From the NCBI RefSeq assembly GCF_003002955.1, contig NZ_PVTJ01000010.1, positions 1 through 64,000 on the forward strand: a DNA stretch of 64,000 bases, read 5' to 3'. The translations under genes were made by a program, and so were the position numbers. Positions 18,035 through 26,964 of this stretch are shown one piece after another; the first letter of the stretch is position 1, and each line of letters opens with the position of its first letter. The notes under the pieces were generated by a model. That model searched no databases, was not told the origin of the DNA, and was given only the letters and a program-made list of their open reading frames with translations. Origin of the DNA: Glycomyces artemisiae. Lineage in GTDB: Bacteria > Actinomycetota > Actinomycetes > Mycobacteriales > Micromonosporaceae.

Positions 18035-19213
18035 ATGAGTTTGCCGCCGCTGGTCGAACCAGCCTCCGAGCTGTCGGTCGACGAGGTGCGCCGCTATTCG
18101 CGCCACCTCATCATCCCCGACGTCGCCATGGACGGTCAGAAACGACTCAAGAACGCCAAGGTGCTCTGCGTGGGCGCGGGCGGCCTCGGGTCCCCCGCGC
18201 TGATGTACCTGGCCGCGGCCGGGGTCGGCACCATCGGCATCGTCGAGTTCGACACCGTCGACGAGTCGAACCTCCAGCGCCAGATCATCCACGGCCAGTC
18301 CGACATCGGCCGCACCAAGGCCGAGTCCGCGGCCGAGTCGATCCGCGAGATCAACCCGTACGTGAACGTGGTCATCCACAACACGGTGCTCGACAACGAC
18401 AACGTCTTCGAGATCTTCGAGCCGTACGACCTCATCATCGACGGCACCGACAACTTCGCGACGCGCTACATGGTCAACGACGCCGCGGTCCTCTCGGGCA
18501 AGCCGTACGTGTGGGGCTCGATCTACCGCTTCGACGGCCAGGCCAGCGTCTTCTGGGCCGACCAGGGCCCGTGCTACCGCTGCCTCTACCCCGAGCCCCC
18601 GCCTCCGGGCATGGTCCCGAGCTGCGCCGAGGGCGGCGTCCTGGGCGTCCTGTGCGCCTCGATCGGCTCGATCCAGGTCACCGAGGCCATCAAGCTGCTC
18701 ACCGGGATCGGCGACCCGCTCGTGGGCTCGCTCATGGTCTACGACGCGCTGGAGATGACCTACCGCAAGATCAAGGTCCGCAAGGACCCGAACTGCGCGG
18801 TGTGCGGCCCGAACGCCACGGTCAAGGAGCTCATCGACTACGAGGACTTCTGCGGCTCGGTCACCGACGAGGCCGCCGAGGCCGTCGTCGGCTCCACCAT
18901 CACGGCCCGCGAGCTGGCCGAGTGGATCAAGGAGGGGCGCGACATCGACCTCATCGACGTGCGCGAGCCCGCCGAGTACGAGATCGTGCGCATCCCGGGC
19001 TCCCGGCTGATCCCCAAGGGCGACATCGTGTCCGGTGCCGCGCTGGCGGATCTGCCGACGGAGAGGCAGGCGGTGTTCTACTGCAAGGCCGGCGTGCGCT
19101 CGGCCGAGGCCCTGGCCGCCGCGAAGGCCGCCGGGCTCAAGAACGCGGTCCACGTCCAGGGCGGCGTGCTCGGCTGGATCAACCAGGTCGACCCGAGCCT
19201 GCCCGCGTACTAG
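18035..19213 (+). CDS. moeZ: adenylyltransferase/sulfurtransferase MoeZ
   Basis: The 392-residue protein joins a ThiF/MoeB-type adenylyltransferase (ATP loop GAGGLGSPALMYLAAAGVG, zinc pairs CYRC and CAVC) to a C-terminal rhodanese domain with persulfide Cys in FYCKAGVRS. MoeZ proteins adenylate and sulfurate the C-terminal Gly-Gly of carrier proteins such as MoaD, CysO and ThiS, supplying sulfur to molybdopterin and cysteine synthesis. No Shine-Dalgarno sequence is visible before ATG 18035. A strong hairpin follows the stop. Confidence 0.95.
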   Translation: MSLPPLVEPASELSVDEVRRYSRHLIIPDVAMDGQKRLKNAKVLCVGAGGLGSPALMYLAAAGVGTIGIVEFDTVDESNLQRQIIHGQSDIGRTKAESAAESIREINPYVNVVIHNTVLDNDNVFEIFEPYDLIIDGTDNFATRYMVNDAAVLSGKPYVWGSIYRFDGQASVFWADQGPCYRCLYPEPPPPGMVPSCAEGGVLGVLCASIGSIQVTEAIKLLTGIGDPLVGSLMVYDALEMTYRKIKVRKDPNCAVCGPNATVKELIDYEDFCGSVTDEAAEAVVGSTITARELAEWIKEGRDIDLIDVREPAEYEIVRIPGSRLIPKGDIVSGAALADLPTERQAVFYCKAGVRSAEALAAAKAAGLKNAVHVQGGVLGWINQVDPSLPAY

Positions 19214-19223
19214 ACAGGCCGTC

Positions 19224-19257
19224 CGAAGGGCGTCCGGCGCTTGCCGGACGCCCTTCG
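19224..19257 (+). terminator. terminator after moeZ
   Basis: A perfect 15-bp stem (19224-19238 with 19243-19257) around a GCTT tetraloop begins 11 bases after the moeZ stop. The T-tract is short. It isolates moeZ from the following exported hydrolases. Confidence 0.85.
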
Positions 19258-19367
19258 GCGTGCTTTGGGTTGCTTCGCTCCGGTATGACATTTCAGACAC
19301 CCTTGCTCGGGGGATTCCGTTGAGGGCACGTTGACTCCGGTTCGACCGGTTCCCTAGCCTTGGGGCC

Positions 19368-20258
19368 ATGATCCGCAGAAGCGAACCTTCCTCCCGTCTG
19401 CTCCGCCCCTCCCGCCGCAACCTCCTGCGGTTCGGCGTCCCCGCAGCGGCCGCCCTGGTCGGGGCCGGGGCCGTGGCAACGGTCGCCGCGAACGCCTCCG
19501 AGAACGGCCTCGACGCCATCTTCGGGCCGTCCCGCGAAGAGCTCGAAGCGGACCTCAAGACCCGGATCGACGCCTACCTCGCCTCCACCGGCACGCAGGT
19601 CGAGGCGTCGGTCGCGATCGAGCGCGGCGACATGCGCCTGGACTACAACCCCGACCAGACGCACATCACCGCCTCCATCGTCAAGGTCGAGATCCTCTCG
19701 ATGGTCCAGGAGTACTGGGGCTCGGTCGACGCGATCCCCGAGGACCACCTCGCGCTGCTGAACCGCATGATCCGCGAGTCGCACAACGCCTCCACGTCCA
19801 CGCTGTACAACTACTTGGGCGGCGTCGACGCACTCGTCGCCGCGCACGCGAGGTACGGTCTCCAGGACACCACCCCCGATCCCCAGGGCCGCTGGGGCGT
19901 CGGCTGGTCCTCCGCCTCCGATCAGCTCATCCTCGTGGGCCTCAACCTCTTTGAGGGCATCCTCGACGCCGAGCAGGTCGACCTCGGGCGCGAGCTCATG
20001 GCCTCGGTGATCGAGGAGCAGGCCTGGGGGATCTCCGCCGCCGCGAAGGACGGCGAGACCGTCTGGCTCAAGAACGGCTGGGACGTCGAGTCCCAGCTCG
20101 GCGGCCTGTGGGTGGTCAACTCCATCGGCGTCCTCGACGGCGACGGCGACCCCGTCAAGCTGGCGGTCCTCACCAGCGGCGCGGTCGACGACGTCGAGGG
20201 GATCCCGATCGTCGAGGAGATCTCCCGGATCTCCCGCGACGTCATCCAGTACGAATAA
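19368..20258 (+). CDS. Tat-exported class A beta-lactamase-like serine hydrolase (copy 1)
   Basis: The 296-residue protein starts with a twin-arginine signal (SRRNLLRFG, then a hydrophobic stretch to about residue 42). The catalytic motifs of the penicillin-binding fold are present: Ser103-Ile-Val-Lys106, Ser138-His-Asn140 replacing the usual SDN, and Lys235-Asn-Gly237 replacing KTG. A clear Glu166-type general base in an ExxLN loop is not seen, so true beta-lactamase activity is doubtful; a wall-modifying or esterase role is possible. A paralogue follows 11 bases downstream. Confidence 0.82.
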   Translation: MIRRSEPSSRLLRPSRRNLLRFGVPAAAALVGAGAVATVAANASENGLDAIFGPSREELEADLKTRIDAYLASTGTQVEASVAIERGDMRLDYNPDQTHITASIVKVEILSMVQEYWGSVDAIPEDHLALLNRMIRESHNASTSTLYNYLGGVDALVAAHARYGLQDTTPDPQGRWGVGWSSASDQLILVGLNLFEGILDAEQVDLGRELMASVIEEQAWGISAAAKDGETVWLKNGWDVESQLGGLWVVNSIGVLDGDGDPVKLAVLTSGAVDDVEGIPIVEEISRISRDVIQYE

Positions 20259-20269
20259 ACAGGAACCGC

Positions 20270-21154
20270 ATGACTCTCGAAGCACCCCAGGCGGAACCGG
20301 CCCCCCGGTCCCGCCGCCTCACCCGCCGGACCGCGCTGCGCGCTGGCATCCCGGCCGCCGTCGCCCTCGCGGGCGGCGGGGCCTGGATCGGCACGGCCGC
20401 ATGGGCCGACGGACCCACCGACAGCGAACTGGCCCTGGAGCTGACCGACCGGATCAAGACCTACATCGGCTCCACCGGACTCGACATCACGGCCTCGGTC
20501 GCCGCCTCCCGCAGCAACCGCACCATCACCGCGAACTGGCGCCGCGTCCAGGACACCGCCTCCCTCGTGAAGATGGAGATCCTGCTGATGCTGCTGGAGA
20601 AGTACAGCAAGGTCTCCTCCATCCCGGCCGAGAAGAAGGAGTGGGCGCGGAAGATGATCACCGAGTCGCACAACGACTCGGCGACCAGCCTGTACAACTT
20701 CCTCGGCGGCTGCTCCGCCCTCTCGGCGGCGCATGTGCGCTACGGCCTCAAGAACACCAAGGCGTCCTCGGACTGCCGCTGGGGCCTGACCACGACCACC
20801 GCGACCGACCAGCTCCGGGTGCTGAACCACCTGATGCTCCCGGGCCTGCTCAACCAGGAGAAGATCGACTACGCGCGGTCGCTCATGGGGAACGTCGTCG
20901 ACTCGCAGGACTGGGGCGTCACCGCCGCAGCGAGCGCCACGGACACCGTGTGGCTCAAGAACGGCTGGGACACCCGCTCCTCCCTCGGCGGGCTGTGGGT
21001 CGTCCACTCCGTCGGCTACATCTCCATCCCGAACAAGCACGACATCCGCATGGCGATCATGACGAGCAAGGCGCCCAATTACTCCAAGGGCGTCCAGATC
21101 GTCGAAGAGGTCGCTCGGATCACCCGCTCGGTCATCATGAAGGCCGTCGTCTGA
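20270..21154 (+). CDS. Tat-exported class A beta-lactamase-like serine hydrolase (copy 2)
   Basis: This 294-residue paralogue has a twin-arginine signal (TRRTALRAG, cleavage near residue 46) and the same motifs: Ser98-Leu-Val-Lys101, Ser133-His-Asn135 and Lys230-Asn-Gly232. The two proteins share block order, WGxTAA/WGISAA and LGGLWVVxSxG segments, and size, so they arose by tandem duplication and have since diverged. Start is ATG 20270, with AGGAACCGC before it, so it is co-transcribed with copy 1. The transcript meets a double hairpin just after the stop. Confidence 0.82.
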   Translation: MTLEAPQAEPAPRSRRLTRRTALRAGIPAAVALAGGGAWIGTAAWADGPTDSELALELTDRIKTYIGSTGLDITASVAASRSNRTITANWRRVQDTASLVKMEILLMLLEKYSKVSSIPAEKKEWARKMITESHNDSATSLYNFLGGCSALSAAHVRYGLKNTKASSDCRWGLTTTTATDQLRVLNHLMLPGLLNQEKIDYARSLMGNVVDSQDWGVTAAASATDTVWLKNGWDTRSSLGGLWVVHSVGYISIPNKHDIRMAIMTSKAPNYSKGVQIVEEVARITRSVIMKAVV

Positions 21155-21161
21155 CGAGCAG

Positions 21162-21192
21162 AACGGCCCGGTCCGCAGTGGACCGGGCCGTT
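21162..21192 (+). terminator. terminator after the beta-lactamase-like pair
   Basis: AACGGCCCGGTCC (21162-21174) pairs perfectly with 21180-21192 around GCAGT. It is directly followed, without a spacer base, by the 52-bp palindrome at 21193-21244. Confidence 0.85.
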
Positions 21193-21244
21193 CCCTATAT
21201 CCTATATCCTATATCCTATAGGATATAGGATATAGGATATAGGG
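21193..21244. repeat. perfect 52-bp palindrome of 7-bp units
   Basis: Each 26-base arm is CCC followed by three TATATCC-type heptamers and TA; the two arms are exact reverse complements with no central spacer. It is strikingly AT-rich for this genome and lies between two convergent genes, touching the ahcY stop codon at 21245. It can fold as a long hairpin on either strand, so a bidirectional terminator is one reading; a protein-binding site or repeat expansion is another. Confidence 0.9.
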
Positions 21245-22690
<1,446 letters not shown>

Positions 22691-22831
22691 GCCTGAAATG
22701 CTACGCGCCGGCCCCTGGGCCCCAGCTGAACGGGACCGTGGCGCCGCGCACGCGACACGCCGGGCGCGGGGCTCCTGGGGCGCCCGTGGCAGGCGACACG
22801 GAAAAAAATTTGCCGCAACCGCTGTTTCTGC

Positions 22832-22859
22832 TTGACACTGCTGAGGCGGTGGGTAATAT
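22832..22859 (+). promoter_or_regulatory. strong sigma70-type promoter
   Basis: TTGACA (22832-22837) and TAATAT (22854-22859) are separated by 16 bases, the best -35/-10 pair I noticed in the window. It points rightward, with initiation expected near 22866, and drives the leader region ending at the 22948 terminator. It also lies about 140 bases upstream of divergent ahcY. Confidence 0.75.
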
Positions 22860-22865
22860 TGCAGA

Positions 22866-22985
22866 TACGCAGCGTCACGGAGATGCGGGAATCCACCGGG
22901 TTCCAGACCATTTCCGCAGGCGCCACGGGGAAACCAAACCGGGGGGAGTGCCGGGCGGTCTGGGGTGGCCGCCCGGCACATTTTT
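22866..22985 (+). ncRNA. candidate leader or small RNA between ahcY and the GNAT gene
   Basis: About 120 bases lie between a consensus promoter and an intrinsic terminator. Inside, TGCGGGAA (22882) can pair with TTTCCGCA (22911) as a stem enclosing a GC-rich arm, followed by a purine-rich linker and the terminator. No start codon with a Shine-Dalgarno sequence is evident. It could be a free small RNA, or an attenuator or riboswitch for the acetyltransferase gene whose start is 70 bases past the terminator. I could not match it to TPP, FMN, cobalamin, SAM, SAH, glycine or ydaO consensus elements. Confidence 0.5.
22948..22985 (+). terminator. intrinsic terminator or attenuator upstream of the GNAT gene
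   Basis: GTGCCGGGCGG (22948-22958) pairs perfectly with 22969-22979 around a 10-base loop and is followed by ATTTTT, a textbook rho-independent terminator and rare in such GC-rich DNA. It lies upstream of, not after, a protein gene, which is why the preceding 80 bases are suspected to be a regulatory or stable RNA. Confidence 0.88.
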
Positions 22986-23054
22986 GCCCCGATTGGCAAG
23001 CGCTGTCATCAAATTCGTTTGCGCGCCGCCCTCCACATGGGGGAGGGTCAGGGC

Positions 23055-24086
23055 GTGAGCAACCCTGACATCGAGATCGTCCCGATCGATCCTCTCGACC
23101 GCGACCTGGTCGACGGCTGGATCGAAGTCGAGCGCGCCGTGTACGAGCACGACAACCCCGGCACGCCCCAGAGCAGGCCCGCCCTCCAGCGCCTCCGCCT
23201 GCTCCTGTACCCCGCGGCGATCCGGCCCGAGCGGTACGCGGCCGTCTCCGGCGGCACCGTCGTCGGCTACGTCGAGCTCGTCACCTTCCTCACCGACAAC
23301 CAGCACCTCGCCGCGCTTGAGCTGCTCGTCCACCCCGACCATCGCCGCCGCGGCGTCGGCACCGCGCTCCTCGAACACGCCGAGCGCCGCGCCGCCGAAC
23401 TCGGCCGAGACACGCTCCTGTCCGCAGTCACCGACTCCCTCGACGGCGCCCCCAAGCAGGACCACGCCGGGCAGCACTTCGCCGCCGCCCGCGGCTACAA
23501 GACCGTCGACCAGGAGATCCACCGCCGCAACGACCTCTTCGCCGTCGACGACGACGAACTCGCCAAGCTCTACGTCAGCGCCTGGGAGCACGCCGCGGGC
23601 TACGAGCTCGTGCAGTGGATCAACCACGCCCCCGACGACGTCGTCGAAGGCGTCGCCGCCATGCGCCAGCGCATGTCCACCGACCCGCCCATGGGCGAGG
23701 AGCTCGACATGCGCCCCTCCGTCTACGACGCCGAGCGCGTCCGCGACGAGGAGCGCACCTTCACCGCCCGCGGCCAGCTCCAGCTCGCCGCCGCGGTCCG
23801 GCACGTCGAGAGCGGCGAGATCGCCGGGCTCACCGACATCCTCGTGTTCCCCGGCGACGAGGAGCACGCCGGGCAGAACGACACGACCGTCGACCCCGCG
23901 CACCGCGGCCACCGCCTCGGCACGATCCTCAAGATCGCCAACCAGCGGGCGCTGCGCCAGTACCGGCCCAAGCTCCGGTACGTGCACACCTGGAACGCCG
24001 AGTCCAACGATCACATGATCGCGATCAACGAGGCCGTCGGCTATCGGGCCCTGTGCAGGGACCTCGACGTCCAGAAGAAGCTCTAG
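23055..24086 (+). CDS. tandem GNAT acetyltransferase
   Basis: The 343-residue protein contains two GNAT folds. The N-terminal one has the acetyl-CoA loop HPDHRRRGVGTALLEHAE (about residues 95-112); the C-terminal one has DPAHRGHRLGTILKIANQ and ends with WNAESNDHMIAINEAVGY. Tandem GNATs include mycothiol synthase, but the motifs here differ and the substrate is unknown. The GTG start follows GGGAGGGTCAGGGC. The upstream promoter-terminator pair suggests that expression is controlled by attenuation. Confidence 0.85.
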   Translation: MSNPDIEIVPIDPLDRDLVDGWIEVERAVYEHDNPGTPQSRPALQRLRLLLYPAAIRPERYAAVSGGTVVGYVELVTFLTDNQHLAALELLVHPDHRRRGVGTALLEHAERRAAELGRDTLLSAVTDSLDGAPKQDHAGQHFAAARGYKTVDQEIHRRNDLFAVDDDELAKLYVSAWEHAAGYELVQWINHAPDDVVEGVAAMRQRMSTDPPMGEELDMRPSVYDAERVRDEERTFTARGQLQLAAAVRHVESGEIAGLTDILVFPGDEEHAGQNDTTVDPAHRGHRLGTILKIANQRALRQYRPKLRYVHTWNAESNDHMIAINEAVGYRALCRDLDVQKKL

Positions 24087-24114
24087 AACGCAGATTCCCG
24101 CGTTGCAGATGGGA

Positions 24115-24145
24115 ACCGGCCCTGCCACATCGTGGCAGGGCCGGT
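24115..24145. terminator. terminator between convergent GNAT and manA genes
   Basis: A perfect 14-bp stem (24115-24128 with 24132-24145) around a three-base loop is followed by CTTTCG. It lies 28 bases after the GNAT stop and 16 bases before the manA end and can serve both directions. Confidence 0.85.
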
Positions 24146-24160
24146 CTTTCGTTGCGGGCC

Positions 24161-25309
24161 TTAGGCGCTGGCGATGAACAGTTCGCCCTCGCCGCTGGCG
24201 ACGACCGGTCCGGAGGTGCCCGCGGAGAACGCGGCGCGGCCGGGCGCGAGGGCCGTGGCGCCCTGGTCGTCGGCGACGGTGACCTCGCCGCCGGTGGACA
24301 GGCAGATGCGGGGGCCGTCGACGTCGATGGAGAGCGGCGCGCCGGTGAGTTTGACGCGGCGGAGCCGGAAGTCGTCGATGGGGACCGGCCAGGTGCGGAC
24401 CGGGCCGTCGTCCTCGGCGGCGGTGCGCGGGTCGGCCATGGCCTGGAAGTCGAGGACGCGCAGCAGCTCGGGCACGTCGACGCGCTTGTTGGTGAGGCCG
24501 CCGCGCAGCACGTTGTCGCTGGCGGCCATGATCTCGACGCCGAAGCCGTGCAGGTATGCGTGGAGGTTCCCCGCGGGCATGTACACCGCTTCGCCGGGCT
24601 GGAGCGTGATGTGGTTGAGCAGCAGGCTGACCAGGACGCCCGGGTCGTCGGGGTAGGACCGGGCGAGCGACACCAGGTCGGCGCCGTCGTCGGTCGCGAG
24701 CTCGGAGGCGGCCTTCGCGGCGGCGTCGATGATCGAGCGGCACTCGTCGCGGGCGAGCCCGAGGAGGTCGGGGACGGCCTTGCGGAGCCCGGCCTTCTTG
24801 TCGCGCAGCGTGGCCGCGAGCCCTTCGAGCTCGGGGACGCCGAGCGCCTCGATGTCGGCGGCGGCGTCGAGCGGGTCGCGGAAGCCGCACATCGCGCGGA
24901 ACTCGGTGAGCGCCACCAGCATCTCGGGCTTGTGGTTGTCGTCCACGTAGTTGCGGTAGGCCATGTCGATGCCGATGCGCATCTCCCGCTGGTGGCCCGA
25001 GTGGGCCTGGCGGGCGTTCGGGTGCGCCTGGAGCGACAGCGGCTTCGCGGCGGCGAGGAGCTTGAGCAGGAACGGGAGCTTCGGGCCGAAGCGCTCGTGG
25101 GCGCGCTCGCCGAGCATCCCGGCCGGGTCGGAGGCGATCGCGGCGTCGAGGGGGCGCCCGTCGTGGAGGGTCGAGGGCGCGCTGTGGTGGGCGCCGAACC
25201 ACTCCTCGGCCTCGGGCAGGTCGGCCGGGACCTCGCGGTCCTGGAGCCTGGCGATGTCGATTTGCGATCCCCACGCGTAGTTGCGGATGACGCCGTAGAG
25301 CCCCTGCAC
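24161..25309 (-). CDS. manA: mannose-6-phosphate isomerase, class I
   Basis: The 382-residue cupin enzyme interconverts fructose-6-P and mannose-6-P, feeding GDP-mannose synthesis. Zinc-site and substrate motifs of type I PMI are visible: LQAHPNARQAH near residue 96, KPEMLVALTEF near 130, and the signature YMPAGNLHAYLHGFGVEIMAASDNVLRGGLT near 240-270. The start is GTG, with GAGGAG upstream. It is the last gene of the minus-strand mannose cluster that runs from 28344 down to 24161. Confidence 0.95.
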   Translation of the reverse strand: MQGLYGVIRNYAWGSQIDIARLQDREVPADLPEAEEWFGAHHSAPSTLHDGRPLDAAIASDPAGMLGERAHERFGPKLPFLLKLLAAAKPLSLQAHPNARQAHSGHQREMRIGIDMAYRNYVDDNHKPEMLVALTEFRAMCGFRDPLDAAADIEALGVPELEGLAATLRDKKAGLRKAVPDLLGLARDECRSIIDAAAKAASELATDDGADLVSLARSYPDDPGVLVSLLLNHITLQPGEAVYMPAGNLHAYLHGFGVEIMAASDNVLRGGLTNKRVDVPELLRVLDFQAMADPRTAAEDDGPVRTWPVPIDDFRLRRVKLTGAPLSIDVDGPRICLSTGGEVTVADDQGATALAPGRAAFSAGTSGPVVASGEGELFIASA

Positions 25310-25420
25310 CGCCGCTCCTCACTCATCTCGTTCCGGAGACCACAACTCTATCCGTCGGGCCCACGCGTACCGTAGCCCGCGTCCTCAGATGGATGACGCG
25401 GGGCACCTGCACGGCATGGA

Positions 25421-25444
25421 CCGCGGACGGCGCGCCGTCCGCGG
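25421..25444. terminator. 24-bp perfect palindrome between the SIS gene and manA
   Basis: Twelve-base arms (CCGCGGACGGCG and its complement) meet without a spacer, 18 bases downstream of the SIS-protein stop and 112 bases upstream of the manA start. As RNA it folds with a GCGC loop and ten pairs. It may terminate part of the upstream transcript or be a protein site; no T-run follows on the minus strand. Confidence 0.5.
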
Positions 25445-25461
25445 CCCTCACGCCTTGTCGC

Positions 25462-26658
25462 TCACTCGCTGCCGAGTGTGTAGTCCTTCATCTCGGAGAC
25501 CGCGGGGACGCGCATCGGGTCGAGGCCGTGCGCGAGCGCGAGGTACACCGACGCGAAGTCGGGGACGGCGATGAGCGACGCGAGCCGCTCCAGGGCGCAG
25601 CCGCCCTCGGCGGGGAGCACGTCGCAGCGGACGCCGCGGCGCCCGGCCAGGTCGGCGACGGCGTCGGCGCGCCGCGTGTCGGGTTTCGGGTTGGCGTCGT
25701 CGCCGTCGAGGCCGTCGTCGCGCATGAGCACGATCCGCAGCCGGGTCAGCTCGTCGCCGTCGTCGGGGTCGGCGAAGATGTCCTTCTGGCCTTCGGCGAG
25801 CGACCCGAACACGCCGTCGAGGAGGCCGACGCGGCCGCGGCCGACCTCGCCCAGCTCGCCGGAGACGACGGGGTAGCGGGAGTTCGCGGCGAGCATGTCG
25901 CCGAAGCGGCGGGCCGCGACGCCCGCGAGCGGGCTGGAGCCCCATACGACTGGGATGGACCCGGCGAGGTTCATCGCCAGCTCCTTCGCCGGGTTGACGT
26001 ACGCGTCGGCGTCGGGGCGGCAGCGCTCGGCGTCCTCGTCGAGGCGCCGCGCGGTCTCGGCGATGTCGGCCTCGACCAGGTTCACGAGCCCGAGTTCCCT
26101 GGCCGCCATGAGGACCGGCACGGTGAGGGCCCACAGGCTCAGGCGCGCGGGGGCGCGGCGCGGGACCGCGACGAACGAGGCGCGGGCGCGCTCGGCGAGC
26201 GCCTGGAGCTCGGAGTCGGGGGCGCCGATGGCGACGAGGCGGGCGCCGCGCCTGGCGGCGGCCTCGGCGGCCGCGAGCGCCTCGGGGCTGCGGCCGGACG
26301 CGGAGACGGCGATGACGACGTCGGCGGCGCCGACCCAGCCGGGGACGCCCGCGGAGCGGTGCCCGAGGATCGGGACCGGGCAGCGGGGCCCGGCGACCGT
26401 GGCGAGGATGTCGCCGGTGCGCGCCGCGGTGCCGACGCCCGCGACGACGACCGCGCGGGGGCGGCCCTCCTCGGCGAGCGCGCCCAGTCCGGCGTCGGCG
26501 GCGAGCGCCGCCGACTCGCGCAGCTGCGGCCCGGCCGACGCGAGCGCCCACAGCGCCCCGCCGGGGCGGATCGACTCGCTCAGGTCGCCTTCGATGCGCC
26601 GTTCGTCCGGGAGCCGGTCGCCGGTGATGCCGGCGAAGCCGTCGTCCTCAAGACCCAT
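25462..26658 (-). CDS. SIS-domain phosphosugar isomerase
   Basis: The 398-residue protein resembles the bifunctional phosphoglucose/phosphomannose isomerase family: a SIS domain with the loop ISASGRSPEAL-type segment (VIAVSASGRSPEA) near residue 140, and a C-terminal SIS repeat ending EMKDYTLGSE. The start has AAGGAGG upstream. It lies between Trm112/manB and manA, as in mycobacteria (Rv3256c), so it probably balances glucose-, fructose- and mannose-6-phosphate pools; some family members have lost catalysis, and activity is unproven. Confidence 0.8.
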   Translation of the reverse strand: MGLEDDGFAGITGDRLPDERRIEGDLSESIRPGGALWALASAGPQLRESAALAADAGLGALAEEGRPRAVVVAGVGTAARTGDILATVAGPRCPVPILGHRSAGVPGWVGAADVVIAVSASGRSPEALAAAEAAARRGARLVAIGAPDSELQALAERARASFVAVPRRAPARLSLWALTVPVLMAARELGLVNLVEADIAETARRLDEDAERCRPDADAYVNPAKELAMNLAGSIPVVWGSSPLAGVAARRFGDMLAANSRYPVVSGELGEVGRGRVGLLDGVFGSLAEGQKDIFADPDDGDELTRLRIVLMRDDGLDGDDANPKPDTRRADAVADLAGRRGVRCDVLPAEGGCALERLASLIAVPDFASVYLALAHGLDPMRVPAVSEMKDYTLGSE

Positions 26659-26784
26659 GCTGTTCCTCCTTGGCCTGCCTCGGCCGTCGCGGTTCGGTTG
26701 CCGGGTGGGATCGCTCGGGGGCGCCCGCCGCGCGCTCGGCGCCGCTCGGGAGCCGCTGCGCCGCAGTGCTGCTCGGCGGCGGCG

Positions 26785-26961
26785 CTATTCGGTCGCACCA
26801 TCGAGGAGCATCACGGGGATGCCGTCCTCGACGCGGAAGACCTTCGCGCACTCGGAGCACGTCAGGGCGTTCTCCTCGCGGTCGTACGCGAGCGGGGCGT
26901 GGTGCGGTTCGGGGCAGCGCAGCAGTTCGAGGAGCACTGGTTTGGGCGCGGTGGCGGGCAT
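26785..26961 (-). CDS. Trm112-like small zinc-ribbon protein
   Basis: This 58-residue frame reads MPATAPKPVLLELLRCPEP and then a second Cys pair in TCSECAKVFRVEDGIPVMLL. The C-x(n)-CxxC layout and the closing GIPVML motif define Trm112-like (UPF0434) proteins. It starts four bases after the manB end, so it is part of the operon. Bacterial members are unassigned or activate methyltransferases. It is short but strongly patterned. Confidence 0.88.
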   Translation of the reverse strand: MPATAPKPVLLELLRCPEPHHAPLAYDREENALTCSECAKVFRVEDGIPVMLLDGATE

Positions 26962-26964
26962 GGC

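Noticed and set aside
21193-21244. The repeated heptamers read as a CRISPR or other repeat array.
   Set aside because: There are no unique spacers; the units are adjacent and symmetrical about one centre.
22691-23054. A SAM or SAH riboswitch upstream of ahcY on the minus strand.
   Set aside because: I could not find the conserved SAH-riboswitch core on that strand; the only strong promoter and terminator point the other way.
22965-23054. A longer N-terminus for the GNAT protein starting before 23055.
   Set aside because: That extension lies in the terminator hairpin and T-run; GTG 23055 has a ribosome site and family-like start.
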